Positions 18,696-28,268 are shown, counted from the stretch's first letter. The stretch: 64,000 nt of DNA from Methanocaldococcus bathoardescens (GCF_000739065.1 NZ_CP009149.1:372001-436000); one strand, 5' to 3'. A program made the numbers and translations. Notes: generated from the sequence alone by a model not told the origin.

Positions 18696-20018
18696 ATGGT
18701 TAAAAAAATACTCTCAGCTATGTTGATGATTTTATTAACGCCAATAGCATTTGGAGAAAATATTGGAGATGTGAATGGAGATGGGTCAATAGACATTGCG
18801 GATGTGGTTTATCTCTTTAAGCATAGAGATGTTGGATTGGATAAGGGGGATTTAAACTGTGACAATTCAGTTGACATTGCAGATGTTGTATATTTGTTCA
18901 ATAACTATCAAAAATGGAGAGAACCTGTAGTATTTGCTAAGAACTTTGAAATAGAATACTATGATGCAAATGGAAATCCGGTAAGTTACGATGACAATTG
19001 GGCATACAAGATTGTAACAACAAAATACGGAAATGAAGTTTATAACAAATACTGCATTGTAAGAGAGGGTGAAAATCCACCAAGCAATTTGCCTTCTGAT
19101 GTAAAAGTCATTTACGCTCCTGTAAAAAAAGTTGGTACATTAAGTGCATTCCAAGTAGCAATGCTTGAAGCATTAGACAATGATAGTGTAAGGGCATCCA
19201 TAAGGGGAGTATCAAAATACACATACACCAAAATAAAGGATTATGGTGTATTTTCCAACTTAAAACCTTATGTTGATAATGGAAACATTGTCCCAATTGG
19301 TAAATGGGGTGCTATAGACAAAGAGGTTTTATTAAACATAAGTCCAGATATTGTGTTCCTCACATGGACACATGGTTATTTAGCTACGGATATAGCCACA
19401 GTAAGTGATTTGGGTATGAATTATCTTGTAACTGTTGAGTCAAATGAACCTGACTTCCTTGCAAAGGCAGAATGGGCAAAAGTATATGCCGCATTTTATA
19501 ACTTAGATAGTAAAGGAAATGATTTCTTACAGAAAGTTTGGAAAAAGAAAAATGAACTTATAAGGAAAACAAGAAACGCTGCCTACAGACCAAAAGTAGC
19601 TATGCTTTACTGGTCACCATATTCTGGTCCTTGGGTATATTGTGCCCAAAACTACTATGCAAAATGGATTTTGGATGTTAAAGGAGATTACTGCTTCCTT
19701 GATATTCCAGGGACATCTTATGTGAATCTTGACAAAGAAACAACCTTAGAACACATCAATGGATGTGAAGTATTCATCTACATGAACTGGAACTCGTTAA
19801 ATGAGCCAATGGACACACTTGATGAATTAAAAGAGGCAAGACCTGACTTAGCACCAGTTTTAGACAATGCAAAGAGAGTATATACAACAAAATTCAGTTA
19901 CTCATATGATGGAAATGTAAATATGGACTTGTTAATGGAAGATTTCGCAAGAATGATACATCCAGAATGCTTTGATGATGGGGATAGTAACTTACACTAC
20001 TTCAAGAAATTGAAATAA
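18696..20018 (+). CDS. Second dockerin-bearing substrate-binding protein
   Basis: Paralogue of the protein at 13642: signal peptide (1-20), dockerin (from residue 24, GDVNGDGSIDIADVVYLF and GDLNCDNSVDIADVVYLF), then a substrate-binding fold. Matching stretches in both include DIPGT, ARMIHPE/TILHPD and a WAKVYAAFYN/WVKMFAAFYN pair. The start is the ATG at 18696 behind GGGGTGGG; a GTG nine bases upstream overlaps that site. The 204-bp upstream gap is AT-rich with TTACTA motifs and a TATA-like box, so it may have its own promoter. It is followed by the permease genes. Two binding proteins with one transporter suggests two related ligands or conditions. Confidence 0.85.
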   Translation: MVKKILSAMLMILLTPIAFGENIGDVNGDGSIDIADVVYLFKHRDVGLDKGDLNCDNSVDIADVVYLFNNYQKWREPVVFAKNFEIEYYDANGNPVSYDDNWAYKIVTTKYGNEVYNKYCIVREGENPPSNLPSDVKVIYAPVKKVGTLSAFQVAMLEALDNDSVRASIRGVSKYTYTKIKDYGVFSNLKPYVDNGNIVPIGKWGAIDKEVLLNISPDIVFLTWTHGYLATDIATVSDLGMNYLVTVESNEPDFLAKAEWAKVYAAFYNLDSKGNDFLQKVWKKKNELIRKTRNAAYRPKVAMLYWSPYSGPWVYCAQNYYAKWILDVKGDYCFLDIPGTSYVNLDKETTLEHINGCEVFIYMNWNSLNEPMDTLDELKEARPDLAPVLDNAKRVYTTKFSYSYDGNVNMDLLMEDFARMIHPECFDDGDSNLHYFKKLK

Positions 20019-20192
20019 CTTAATTCTCTATACTTAATTTTCTATTTTCTTTAATATTTTCTCATTTTTAATATTACACTATTTTACCGAGAATTTAAAT
20101 TTATAAATTTAGAATATCTTTATATTTTTTCAAAATGATTATAATAGAACAGAACATCATAAATTTAAGTAATGCAAATAGGGTGATGCATT

Positions 20193-21236
20193 TTGAAAAT
20201 TAGAGCAGGTTTACTTCTATTGTTTCTTCTATCTGTATTATTTTCTTTATCAATATTGAGTATAACAAATGGAACTATTAAAATAGAGCCAAAAAAATTT
20301 TATAACTACCTGTCAGAGGGAACTACTGGAAATCCTACGTATGATAAGATAATTGAAAAGTGCAGAATGCCAAGGACAGTTGGAGCAATATTTGCAGGAA
20401 TGGGATTGGCTGTTGCAGGTTTGTTAATGCAAAGTTTGTTTAGAAATCCTCTTGCAGACCCTTATCTAATAGGAGTGTCAAGTGGTGCATCCCTTGGAGT
20501 GGCACTTTATGTTTTTACATCTTTGCTCTTGAAGTTTGGTATTCCTCATTCCATATGGGGATTCATCATATCCGCCTATTTGGGCTCATTGTTGTCCATG
20601 TTTGTTGTCTTATCCCTCGCAAAGAAGGTTAAACAGATTACCACACTTTTAATTGTTGGTCTTATGATAGGCTATATCTCATCTGGATTAATTACAATCG
20701 TTATTGCATTTAGTGATTTTGTTGGTGTTGACAATAGTGTTTTAACAAGTTTTATGATGTGGGGATATGGTTCTTTGAGTTCATTAACAATGGAACGGTC
20801 ATTAATAATGAGTGTTTTGGTAGTTATATGCTGCTCTATAACATACCTTTTATCAAAATTCCTTGATGCTTACTTACTTGGAGAAAATTATGCAAAAAGT
20901 ATTGGAGTTGATATTAAAAAATTAAGAATTTTGATTATTTTAATATCCTGTATGATTACAGCAACTATTGTAGCATTTGCTGGACCGATAGGATTTATTG
21001 GATTGGTATGCCCAATAATTGCAAGATTATTGTGTGGAACGTCAAAACATATCTATGTGATCCCAAATGCTATGCTAATTGGAGCAATTTTCTTAATAAT
21101 AGCAGATATTCTTGTGAGACCGGGCATTATAATCCCAACAACAAACTCAGAATTAACTTTAATATGTCCCTTGGCAATAATAGGGGCTCCAATTGCCATA
21201 ATAATATACATAAAAAGAAAAGAGATGGGGATATAA
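20193..21236 (+). CDS. FecCD/BtuC-type ABC permease 1
   Basis: Integral membrane protein of 347 aa with about ten predicted helices. Family motifs: [39 protein letters not shown], and [20 protein letters not shown], where the ATPase contacts lie. The TTG start fits the GGGTGATG site at 20181-20188. The next permease begins directly after its stop codon. It would form a heterodimeric channel with the second permease and use the ATPase at 8867. Confidence 0.9.
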   Translation: MKIRAGLLLLFLLSVLFSLSILSITNGTIKIEPKKFYNYLSEGTTGNPTYDKIIEKCRMPRTVGAIFAGMGLAVAGLLMQSLFRNPLADPYLIGVSSGASLGVALYVFTSLLLKFGIPHSIWGFIISAYLGSLLSMFVVLSLAKKVKQITTLLIVGLMIGYISSGLITIVIAFSDFVGVDNSVLTSFMMWGYGSLSSLTMERSLIMSVLVVICCSITYLLSKFLDAYLLGENYAKSIGVDIKKLRILIILISCMITATIVAFAGPIGFIGLVCPIIARLLCGTSKHIYVIPNAMLIGAIFLIIADILVRPGIIIPTTNSELTLICPLAIIGAPIAIIIYIKRKEMGI

Positions 21237-22244
21237 ATGAGAAAGATTCTTGTTATTTTGCTGTTGGTAGTATTAACTTCTTCACTTTTTATCTATGGAA
21301 TTTTTAAAGGAGGAAATGCAAAATCGATAAGTATGGAGGATGTCAAAAATTGTTTGTTGTATGGAAGTACTGGAGATAAATTTAAAGATATGTTGATATG
21401 GAAGATTAGGATTCCACCACTAATAACTGCCCTAATTGTTGGAGCGGTTTTGTCTGTTTCAGGGTTAAAACTCCAAACATTATTCAGAAACCTTTTAGCA
21501 TCTCCCTACACAACAGGAATATCAAGTGGAGTCGTTCTTGGGGTAGCGATTACTATATTCCTTGGATTTTCGTTTTCAAGTTTTTTGAGGATATCTAATT
21601 ATGTTGTGGGTGGTTGGATAGGGGCTGCTTTAGCATTGATTGTTTTGTTATATCTTGCTTCAAAAATAAGGGACGTTAGTGGTGTATTAGTTTGCACATT
21701 ATTATTTGCATATTTCTATTATGGGATTGAGAGTTATCTCATAAATCTTGCAGACAATGTCCAAATCCAGGAATTTTGGATGTATCTGCAAGGCAGTTTT
21801 TCAGGCACAGGATGGGGAGACATAAAATTAATGGCAGTTTGTTCAATAATTTTTCTGATTTCATCCTATTTGCTCTCAAAACACTTAAATGCCTTATTGT
21901 TCGGTGAAAATTATGCAAAAAGTTTCGGTTTAAATATAAAACAGGTTAGGATATTAATTTTATTACTTTCAGGTTTTATTATTGGAGCAATAATACCATT
22001 TGTGGGTTTGATTCCATTCGTTGGTATTGCCTCCCCCTATATTGCAAGGATTTTAATGAAAACATCAGACCATAGATGGACGATTCCTGCATCAATGCTA
22101 ATTGGAATGCTTATTTCACTACTGTGTTATTTAGTATCAATAAAACTATTTGCTCCAAGAGTGGTTCCTGTAAAATCGATTTTAGATTTGTTAGGTGGAG
22201 CATTAGTGGTTTATTTAATATACAAGTCAGAAAAAATAACTTAA
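21237..22244 (+). CDS. FecCD/BtuC-type ABC permease 2
   Basis: Second permease, 335 aa, starting with ATG immediately after the stop of the first. Motifs parallel the first: KIRIPPLITALIVGAVLSVSG, QTLFRNLLASPYTTGISSGV, and PFVGLIPFVGIASPYIARIL, with a shared LLFGENYAKSFGLNIKQVRIL segment. FecCD permeases usually work as a homodimer or as a pair encoded together, as here. The radical SAM gene starts 15 bp after the stop, so it is probably on the same transcript. Confidence 0.88.
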   Translation: MRKILVILLLVVLTSSLFIYGIFKGGNAKSISMEDVKNCLLYGSTGDKFKDMLIWKIRIPPLITALIVGAVLSVSGLKLQTLFRNLLASPYTTGISSGVVLGVAITIFLGFSFSSFLRISNYVVGGWIGAALALIVLLYLASKIRDVSGVLVCTLLFAYFYYGIESYLINLADNVQIQEFWMYLQGSFSGTGWGDIKLMAVCSIIFLISSYLLSKHLNALLFGENYAKSFGLNIKQVRILILLLSGFIIGAIIPFVGLIPFVGIASPYIARILMKTSDHRWTIPASMLIGMLISLLCYLVSIKLFAPRVVPVKSILDLLGGALVVYLIYKSEKIT

Positions 22245-22259
22245 AAATCGGAGAAATGA

Positions 22260-23132
22260 TTGAGTGAAAATATGAAATACCTAATCCTAAAAATAACAAA
22301 TAGATGCAATTTAAATTGCCTTTATTGTTATGCATTTAATAAAAACAATAAAGATATGGATTTTGAAACTGCAAAGAATGCAATTAATTATATTTTGAAA
22401 ACAGATGATAAATTAAAAATTCAATTTACTGGTGGAGAGCCACTTTTAAATTTTGATTTGATTGAAAGAATAATAGACTATTGCAATGAAAATTATGCCT
22501 ATAAAAATATTTCCTATGCAATACAAACAAATGGAACTCTACTAAATGAAAAAATTGTCAAAAAGATTGCTGAATTAGATATAAAAATTGGCACTAGCAT
22601 AGATGGTTTGAAGGTAAATGATACATTAAGGCCCTACAAAAACAAAAAACCTTCAACAATAGACACGTTAAGGAGCATCTATCTTTTAAAAGAGCACAAT
22701 ATCCCTTTTGGTGTGACAGTAGTTGTAACAAACAAAAATCTACCCCACATCAAAGAATTTGTTGAATATTTAATTGCCTTAGGAATTAAAAGCATAAGTT
22801 TTGATTTATTAAAGCCAAAGAGAAAAGAACACTTAAAATTAATGCCAAATGAGGATGAATTTAATAGAATTTTGGATGAGTTGAGGGATTATCCAATATA
22901 TATTAAGAATATACGAAGGGAAGAAAAACTAAATAAAAAATACTGCTTTTTAAATAGTGGAGATTTACTTTTTGTCAATGAGTTTGGAAATATTTATCCC
23001 TGCCCAACATTGGAAGGATATTTTTATATGGGCAATATAAATAAAATTGATAAAGAAAACCTAAAATTATTTAAAGTTGATTGTAATTATTGTTTTGCAA
23101 GGAAATTTTTGATTGAAAATGTTGGGAGATAA
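22260..23132 (+). CDS. Radical SAM protein in the uptake operon
   Basis: Protein of 290 aa with the radical SAM cluster motif CNLNCLYC (Cys16, 20, 23) and FTGGEPLLN for SAM binding. The C-terminal part has further cysteines (YCFLNSGD, YPCP, DCNYCFARK) that could bind an auxiliary cluster, as in SPASM/Twitch proteins. I chose the TTG at 22260 because GGAG sits 7 bp upstream; ATG at 22272 is possible. It follows the second permease closely and just precedes the TIM-barrel gene. The substrate is unknown; by position it may act on an imported cofactor or on a surface protein. Confidence 0.8.
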   Translation: MSENMKYLILKITNRCNLNCLYCYAFNKNNKDMDFETAKNAINYILKTDDKLKIQFTGGEPLLNFDLIERIIDYCNENYAYKNISYAIQTNGTLLNEKIVKKIAELDIKIGTSIDGLKVNDTLRPYKNKKPSTIDTLRSIYLLKEHNIPFGVTVVVTNKNLPHIKEFVEYLIALGIKSISFDLLKPKRKEHLKLMPNEDEFNRILDELRDYPIYIKNIRREEKLNKKYCFLNSGDLLFVNEFGNIYPCPTLEGYFYMGNINKIDKENLKLFKVDCNYCFARKFLIENVGR

Positions 23133-23133
23133 A

Positions 23134-23886
23134 ATGATGGGCATCTCAACAAGCATATTTGCAAACTCAGATACAAAGTTGGAAGATGCTTTATCAATTT
23201 TAGAGGATAAAACAAGATATGCTGAACTTATTTGTGATGGATACCTAAATGTTATGGAAAACACTGAGGTTCCACTTTCTTTTGATTTGAGATATACATT
23301 GCACTGCCCACTTTCAGATATAAATTTGTCATCCTTTAGGGAAAAGGTTAGAAAAACAAGCGTAGAGGTTGTTGAGGATATTTTAAAGGTTGCTGATGAA
23401 GTGGATGCTTCCTTAATAGTTCTTCATCCCGGTTATTGCATCTTTGAGGAAGATTATCCAAAGGCATTAAATGCCTTAAAAAAGTCCATAGTTGAGTTAA
23501 ACGAACTTCAAAATGAATATTCCATAAAAATAACAATAGAGAATATGCCGTCCTATAGTATGTTTATGTTTAGGGAGCCAATTGATGAAATTATTGAAAT
23601 TTTGGGAGATGTTGGAATAACCTTTGATATTGGACATTCTTTTTTAAATAACAACATTGATGCATTTTTAAATGATAAAATCGTTGATAAAATTTCCCAC
23701 ATCCACATCCATGACAACAATGGGGAGTTTGATGAGCATCTATGCATAGGGAAGGGAAAGATTAAGTTTGAGAAATATAAAAGGAAGTTAAAAGGAATAA
23801 ATTGCATAAAAATGATTGAGATGCAGTATAAAAGCATTGATGACTTGGATTTGTGTATTGAAAGGGTTAAAAAATTGTTTGTATAA
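23134..23886 (+). CDS. Xylose isomerase-like TIM-barrel protein
   Basis: Protein of about 250 aa in the sugar phosphate isomerase/AP endonuclease 2 superfamily. Putative metal ligands are seen in LIVLHPGYCIF, TIENMPSYSM, TFDIGHSFLN, HIHIHDNNGEFDEHLCIGKG and KMIEMQ. The ATG at 23134 (or 23137) follows GGGAG and lies directly after the radical SAM stop; an upstream TTG frame would overlap it. Pairing with the radical SAM gene suggests joint work on one substrate. The exact reaction cannot be told from sequence. Confidence 0.75.
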   Translation: MMGISTSIFANSDTKLEDALSILEDKTRYAELICDGYLNVMENTEVPLSFDLRYTLHCPLSDINLSSFREKVRKTSVEVVEDILKVADEVDASLIVLHPGYCIFEEDYPKALNALKKSIVELNELQNEYSIKITIENMPSYSMFMFREPIDEIIEILGDVGITFDIGHSFLNNNIDAFLNDKIVDKISHIHIHDNNGEFDEHLCIGKGKIKFEKYKRKLKGINCIKMIEMQYKSIDDLDLCIERVKKLFV

Positions 23887-23952
23887 GAAAACTATAGTTA
23901 TGAGGAGATTCCAGAAGAGGACTATAAGCTAATTATTGAAGCTAAAGCTTAA
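23887..23952 (+). pseudogene. C-terminal fragment of a lost gene, convergent with carB2
   Basis: Directly after the TIM-barrel stop and in the same frame, 21 codons remain open: ENYSYEEIPEEDYKLIIEAKA and stop. The composition is protein-like. The stop overlaps the carB2 stop on the other strand. The stretch starts with AAAACTATAGTT, which resembles one end of the MITE found at 45604 and 62574. It is probably the remnant of a gene that was convergent with carB before the rearrangement marked by the 30-bp repeat. I do not recognise the parent protein. Confidence 0.4.
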
Positions 23953-23971
23953 AACCTATTTTTTATACTTG
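23942..23971. repeat. Right copy of 30-bp direct repeat, at the carB2 3' end
   Basis: Identical to 3458-3487 and in the same orientation. It contains the last codons and stop of carB2. See the left copy for interpretation. Confidence 0.65.
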
Positions 23972-25805
23972 CATCAAGCTCATCTAAGGAATAGACATTT
24001 AACTCTCCAGTTTTCACTGCCTCTATTGCTTTAACTGCCGCTTTAGCTCCTGGGATTGTAGTTATATATGGAATTCCTAAATCTACTGCTGCTCTTCTTA
24101 TATAATACCCATCTGACTTTGCCTTTTTCCCTGAAGATGTGTTTATTATTAAATGTATCTTCCCTTCTCTCATTAACTTTAGGATGTTATCATTTGTACT
24201 TTCAGAGATTTTTTTAACAAGTATTGCTGGAATTCCATTTTCTCTCAACACTTTGGCAGTCCCTTCTGTTGCATATATTGTAAATCCAAGCTCATGTAAT
24301 TTTTTAGCAACCTCTACAACTTGCTTTTTATCTCTATCCCTAACACTTATAAACACATTCCCAACAATTGGCAGTTCCATATTTGCAGAGAGCTGAGCTT
24401 TATAATATGCCCTACCAAAGTCCTTATCTATTCCAATAGCCTCTCCAGTAGATTTCATTTCAGGTCCTAAAACAGGGTCTACCCCAGGCAGTTTTTGGAA
24501 TGGGAACACTGCTTCTTTAATTGATACATACTTTGGTTTAGCAATCCAAACTTTTTCAGCTACTTCATCAACATCATAATCTTTAATTAACTCCTCCAAC
24601 TTTTTACCAAGCATAATCTTTGTAGCTAACTTAGCTAATGGAATTCCTACCGATTTACTGACATAAGGCACAGTCCTTGAAGCTCTTGGGTTAGCCTCTA
24701 AAACATAAACAACCCCATCCTTAACTGCATACTGCACATTTAAAAGCCCTACAATATTTAAAGCCCTTGCTAATTTTGCAGTGTAATCAATTACAGTATC
24801 AATTATCTCCTTAGGCAGTGTTTGAGGAGGAATTACTGTTGCTGAATCTCCACTATGCACACCTGCCTCTTCAATATGTTCCATTATAGCTCCAATTAAA
24901 ACACTCTCTCCATCACAAACAGCATCGACATCCAACTCAACAGCATCCTCTAAGAATTTATCAATTAATACAGGATGTTCTTCTGAAACTCTAACAGCCT
25001 CTTCCATATATTCAATTAACTCATCCTCGCTATAGACAATCTGCATTGCCCTTCCTCCCAAAACATAGGAAGGTCTTACTAAAACTGGATAACCAATTCT
25101 TTTAGCTATCTCTAAAGCCTCTTCTTTTGTAAATGCAGTTCCTCCCTCTGCTTGTGGGATATTTAACTTCTTTAAAAGTTTTGAAAACTCTTCCCTATCT
25201 TCAGCAACGTTTATATTTTCTGGGGTAGTTCCTAAGATATTAACTCCTGCCTTTTTTAACTTCATAGCTAAGTTTATTGCTGTCTGCCCACCAAATTGAA
25301 CTATAACTCCCAGAAGCTCTCCTCTCTCCTTTTCTCTTTCAGCTATATTTAAAACATCCTCAAATGTTATCGGCTCAAAGTATAATTTATCTGAAGTATC
25401 ATAATCAGTTGAAACTGTCTCTGGGTTGTTGTTTATGATTATTGCCTCAATTCCCATTTCTTTTAAAGCTAAGACAGCATGAACACTTGAGTAGTCAAAC
25501 TCTATACCTTGCCCAATCCTTATTGGCCCTGAACCAATAATAATGACTTTCTTTCTATCTGAGGGGTTACTTTCATCCTGCTCCTTATAAACAAATGTTT
25601 CATAGGCTGAGTAATAATAAGGAGTTTTTGCCTCAAACTCAGCAGCACATGTATCTACCATTTTATATAATGGGATTATGTTTAACTTCTTTCTCAATTC
25701 TCTAACTTCCATCTCATCCATTCCTAATAAATTAGCTATCTGTTTATCAGAGAATCCCATCTTTTTTGCTTTTAATAATATTTCCTTCAATTTTTCCATA
25801 TCCAT
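23949..25805 (-). CDS. carB: Carbamoyl-phosphate synthase large subunit, C-terminal part
   Basis: Second half of the split carB, 618 aa. CarB forms carbamoyl phosphate from glutamine-derived ammonia, bicarbonate and two ATP, for arginine and pyrimidine synthesis. The oligomerisation domain opens the protein (ANLLGMDEMEVRELRKKL). The carbamoyl-phosphate-synthesising ATP-grasp domain follows (GSGPIRIGQGIEFDYSSVHA, VLEANPRASRTVPYVSK), and an MGS-like allosteric domain ends it (TEGTAKVLRENGIPAILVKK, INTSSGKKAKSDGYYIRRAA). The same split is known in M. jannaschii. Its 3' end is the right copy of the 30-bp repeat. The start lies 9 bp after the HepT stop. Confidence 0.95.
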   Translation of the reverse strand: MDMEKLKEILLKAKKMGFSDKQIANLLGMDEMEVRELRKKLNIIPLYKMVDTCAAEFEAKTPYYYSAYETFVYKEQDESNPSDRKKVIIIGSGPIRIGQGIEFDYSSVHAVLALKEMGIEAIIINNNPETVSTDYDTSDKLYFEPITFEDVLNIAEREKERGELLGVIVQFGGQTAINLAMKLKKAGVNILGTTPENINVAEDREEFSKLLKKLNIPQAEGGTAFTKEEALEIAKRIGYPVLVRPSYVLGGRAMQIVYSEDELIEYMEEAVRVSEEHPVLIDKFLEDAVELDVDAVCDGESVLIGAIMEHIEEAGVHSGDSATVIPPQTLPKEIIDTVIDYTAKLARALNIVGLLNVQYAVKDGVVYVLEANPRASRTVPYVSKSVGIPLAKLATKIMLGKKLEELIKDYDVDEVAEKVWIAKPKYVSIKEAVFPFQKLPGVDPVLGPEMKSTGEAIGIDKDFGRAYYKAQLSANMELPIVGNVFISVRDRDKKQVVEVAKKLHELGFTIYATEGTAKVLRENGIPAILVKKISESTNDNILKLMREGKIHLIINTSSGKKAKSDGYYIRRAAVDLGIPYITTIPGAKAAVKAIEAVKTGELNVYSLDELDASIKNRF

Positions 25806-25814
25806 ATAATCACC

Positions 25815-26168
25815 TTATTTCTCATTTTCAATATCTTTTAAAACTCTCTCAACTTCTTTCTTTATTTTATGGATATCTTCTTTTACTATCTTCCAAAGAA
25901 GGATGTAGTCAATCCCAAAATATTTATGAATTAAAATATTCCTCAACCCTACCATCTCTTTCCATGGAACATTTGGGTATTTTTCCCTAAAATCATTGTT
26001 TATGTATCTTGAAGCCTCTCCAATAATTTCTAAAGCTCTAATAACAGCATATCGTACCATTTTATTATTTATAAACTCATTATAGTCAATATCTTTGGTA
26101 AATTCAATAACATCATTAGCACTTTCTAAGATGTCATATAGGAATGCTTTAACATCCCTCTTAGACAT
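25815..26168 (-). CDS. HepT-like HEPN toxin (DUF86)
   Basis: HEPN-domain protein of 117 aa. The RNase motif with the modifiable tyrosine, Rx4HxY, is seen as RNILIHKY in VGLRNILIHKYFGIDY. In HepT/MntA pairs the toxin is a metal-independent RNase that the MNT partner inactivates by adding AMP to that tyrosine (established for related pairs). It overlaps the MNT gene by 8 bp and sits inside the split carB operon. Toxin activity here is inferred from family and arrangement. Confidence 0.88.
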   Translation of the reverse strand: MSKRDVKAFLYDILESANDVIEFTKDIDYNEFINNKMVRYAVIRALEIIGEASRYINNDFREKYPNVPWKEMVGLRNILIHKYFGIDYILLWKIVKEDIHKIKKEVERVLKDIENEK

Positions 26169-26463
26169 AAATTAAATCCTCCTCAATAGATTTTTTTACA
26201 TAAGGATTGTGGATTGATTTTTTTGTAATTAAATCAACTTTTAAGCCCAAAATCTTTTCTAAATATTCAATTAATTCCAAATACTCTGAAAATGAAGGAT
26301 AGTTGTTTTCATCAAATTCAACCATAATGTCTATATCACTTTCTTCTGTCTGCTCCCCTCTTGCATAACTACCAAATAGGGCAATAGATTTAACCTTATA
26401 TTTCTCTTTAAGGATTTTTTTATGCTTTCTTAGGATTTCTTTTATTTCAGAGAGAGTTTTCAT
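26161..26463 (-). CDS. MntA-like nucleotidyltransferase antitoxin
   Basis: Minimal nucleotidyltransferase of 100 aa with the motif GSYARGEQTEESDIDIMVEF (GSx10DxD) near residues 31-50, giving the metal-binding aspartates. It is expected to AMPylate the HEPN partner encoded just downstream. Both are co-oriented with carB1 and carB2, so the toxin-antitoxin pair is transcribed within a pyrimidine/arginine pathway operon. Confidence 0.88.
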   Translation of the reverse strand: MKTLSEIKEILRKHKKILKEKYKVKSIALFGSYARGEQTEESDIDIMVEFDENNYPSFSEYLELIEYLEKILGLKVDLITKKSIHNPYVKKSIEEDLIYV

Positions 26464-26474
26464 AGTTTCACACT

Positions 26475-26636
26475 TTATTCTTCTTTAGCCCTCTTTAATG
26501 CTAAGAGCCCATTAATTATACATACAATCCCAACTAAAGTTACCAATATTCTTCCAGTTATTAAAGCAAATAATGTCAATGCTACAAGTATGAGATTCAT
26601 TAGGATTATTACTCTTATTTTAGTTTCTTTTTTCAT
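26475..26636 (-). CDS. Small two-helix membrane protein, 53 aa
   Basis: A 53-aa frame between carB1 and mntA. It begins MKKETKIRV, has two hydrophobic segments (about residues 9-26 and 30-46) and ends LLALKRAKEE. Charge distribution and the lack of an alternative use of this gap suggest it is real. It starts 10 bp after carB1 and has only a weak GGGAA upstream. Function unknown. Confidence 0.5.
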   Translation of the reverse strand: MKKETKIRVIILMNLILVALTLFALITGRILVTLVGIVCIINGLLALKRAKEE

Positions 26637-26646
26637 AAATTTCCCA

Positions 26647-28095
26647 TTAAGCATTCAATTTCTTAATTTCTTCTTTCAAATTCTCAAGCTCTTTCTTCAT
26701 ATCTACAATATTTTTAATCTTCTTAATGAAGAACTCATCAATATTTGTTAATTCACATATTTTCTCAACACTCCATCCTTTTTCTAACGCCTTAGCTATA
26801 ACAAAGATTCTTTCATCTGTTGGATTTTTCAATATCTCTTCTATCTCTTCATCACTGTAATCCTTATCTTTCCCATCTCCAATTAAACCAAACCTACCAA
26901 TGTCCAAACTTCTAATCGCCTTTTGTAAAGCTTCTTCAAAACTTCTACCAATTGCCATAACCTCTCCAGTAGATTTCATACTTGTTCCTAATCTCTTATC
27001 AACTGTCTTGAACTTATCAAATGGCCATCTTGGGATTTTTACAACAACATAGTCCAAAGTTGGCTCAAAGCTTGCTGGCGTCTCTTTTGTAACATCATTT
27101 AATATCTCATCCAATGTTTTTCCTATTGCTATCTTAGCCGCTATCCTTGCTATTGGATAACCTGTAGCTTTACTTGCTAAAGCAGAACTTCTTGAAACTC
27201 TTGGATTTACCTCTATAACTCTATACTCAGTCATTTCTTTATTTACAGCAAATTGAATATTACATCCTCCTTCAATTCCTAAATGTCTTATAATCTTTAT
27301 AGCCGCATTTCTTAGCTTTTGATAAAACTCATCTGGTAGAGTTTGTATTGGTGAGACAACAATACTCTCTCCAGTGTGTATTCCCATTGGGTCTATGTTT
27401 TCCATACCACAGACAATTATACATGTATCTTTTCTATCCCTCATAACCTCAAGCTCAAACTCCTTCCATCCTAAGACGCTCTCATCAATCAAAACTTGGT
27501 GGATTATAGAGTATTTTAAACCCTTTGAAGCAATATCTATTAACTCCTCTTTGTTGTGGGCAATTCCCCCTCCAGTTCCTCCTAAGGTAAATGCTGGTCT
27601 TACAATAACTGGATATCCAATCTCTTCAGCAAACTCAATAGCTTCATCAACAGAATTAACTGCCTTACACTTTGTAACTGGCTCATTAATTTCAGCCATT
27701 GCCTTAGCAAAAAGCTCTCTATCCTCTGCAATTTCAATTGTCTTTATATTTGAACCAAGAAGCTTTATTCCATATTTATCTAAAATCCCTCTTCTATGTA
27801 ACTCTAAAGCTAAGTTAAGCCCTGTTTGCCCACCCATTGTAGGTAAAATAGCATCTGGTCTTTCTTTTTCAATAATCTTTTCAACTATCTTTGGATGCAA
27901 CGGCTCTAAATAAACCTTATCTGCCATGTCTGTATCTGTTTGGATAGTTGCGGGGTTTGAATTCACTAAAATAGTATAAATTCCCTCTTCCTTCAAAGCT
28001 TTACACGCCTGAGAACCTGAAAAATCGAACTCTGCCGCTTGCCCAATAACTATCGGCCCAGAACCAAAAACCATTACTTTCTCAATAGACTCCAT
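26647..28095 (-). CDS. carB: Carbamoyl-phosphate synthase large subunit, N-terminal part
   Basis: First half of the split carB, about 482 aa, with the carboxyphosphate-forming ATP-grasp domain: [46 protein letters not shown] and [15 protein letters not shown]. It ends with the start of the oligomerisation region. The ATG at 28095 is chosen because GTGGTGG lies 6 bp upstream; an in-frame extension to 28110 covers that site. Divergent from gltX. Together with carB2 it rebuilds the usual large subunit of about 1070 aa. Confidence 0.95.
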   Translation of the reverse strand: MESIEKVMVFGSGPIVIGQAAEFDFSGSQACKALKEEGIYTILVNSNPATIQTDTDMADKVYLEPLHPKIVEKIIEKERPDAILPTMGGQTGLNLALELHRRGILDKYGIKLLGSNIKTIEIAEDRELFAKAMAEINEPVTKCKAVNSVDEAIEFAEEIGYPVIVRPAFTLGGTGGGIAHNKEELIDIASKGLKYSIIHQVLIDESVLGWKEFELEVMRDRKDTCIIVCGMENIDPMGIHTGESIVVSPIQTLPDEFYQKLRNAAIKIIRHLGIEGGCNIQFAVNKEMTEYRVIEVNPRVSRSSALASKATGYPIARIAAKIAIGKTLDEILNDVTKETPASFEPTLDYVVVKIPRWPFDKFKTVDKRLGTSMKSTGEVMAIGRSFEEALQKAIRSLDIGRFGLIGDGKDKDYSDEEIEEILKNPTDERIFVIAKALEKGWSVEKICELTNIDEFFIKKIKNIVDMKKELENLKEEIKKLNA

Positions 28096-28268
28096 CAATA
28101 TCCACCACAATAATATTTTACAATATTTATATATTTAACTATTATTGCTCAGATTACTTTAATATTGAGGATGAGCTTTTTAAAATTGCATAATTATAAT
28201 ATGTTGCTTACATTTAAGTATCCTTTCCATAATAATCAGTTAAGGTTTTTAAAGTTAATGGTGATAAT

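Noticed and set aside
3458-23971. Looking for an integrase or transposase inside the 20.5-kb block
   Set aside because: Every sizeable frame is accounted for by uptake or surface genes; none shows recombinase motifs.
23949-28095. carB as a recent pseudogene because it is in two parts
   Set aside because: Each part is intact with its own start, and the same split is known in M. jannaschii.
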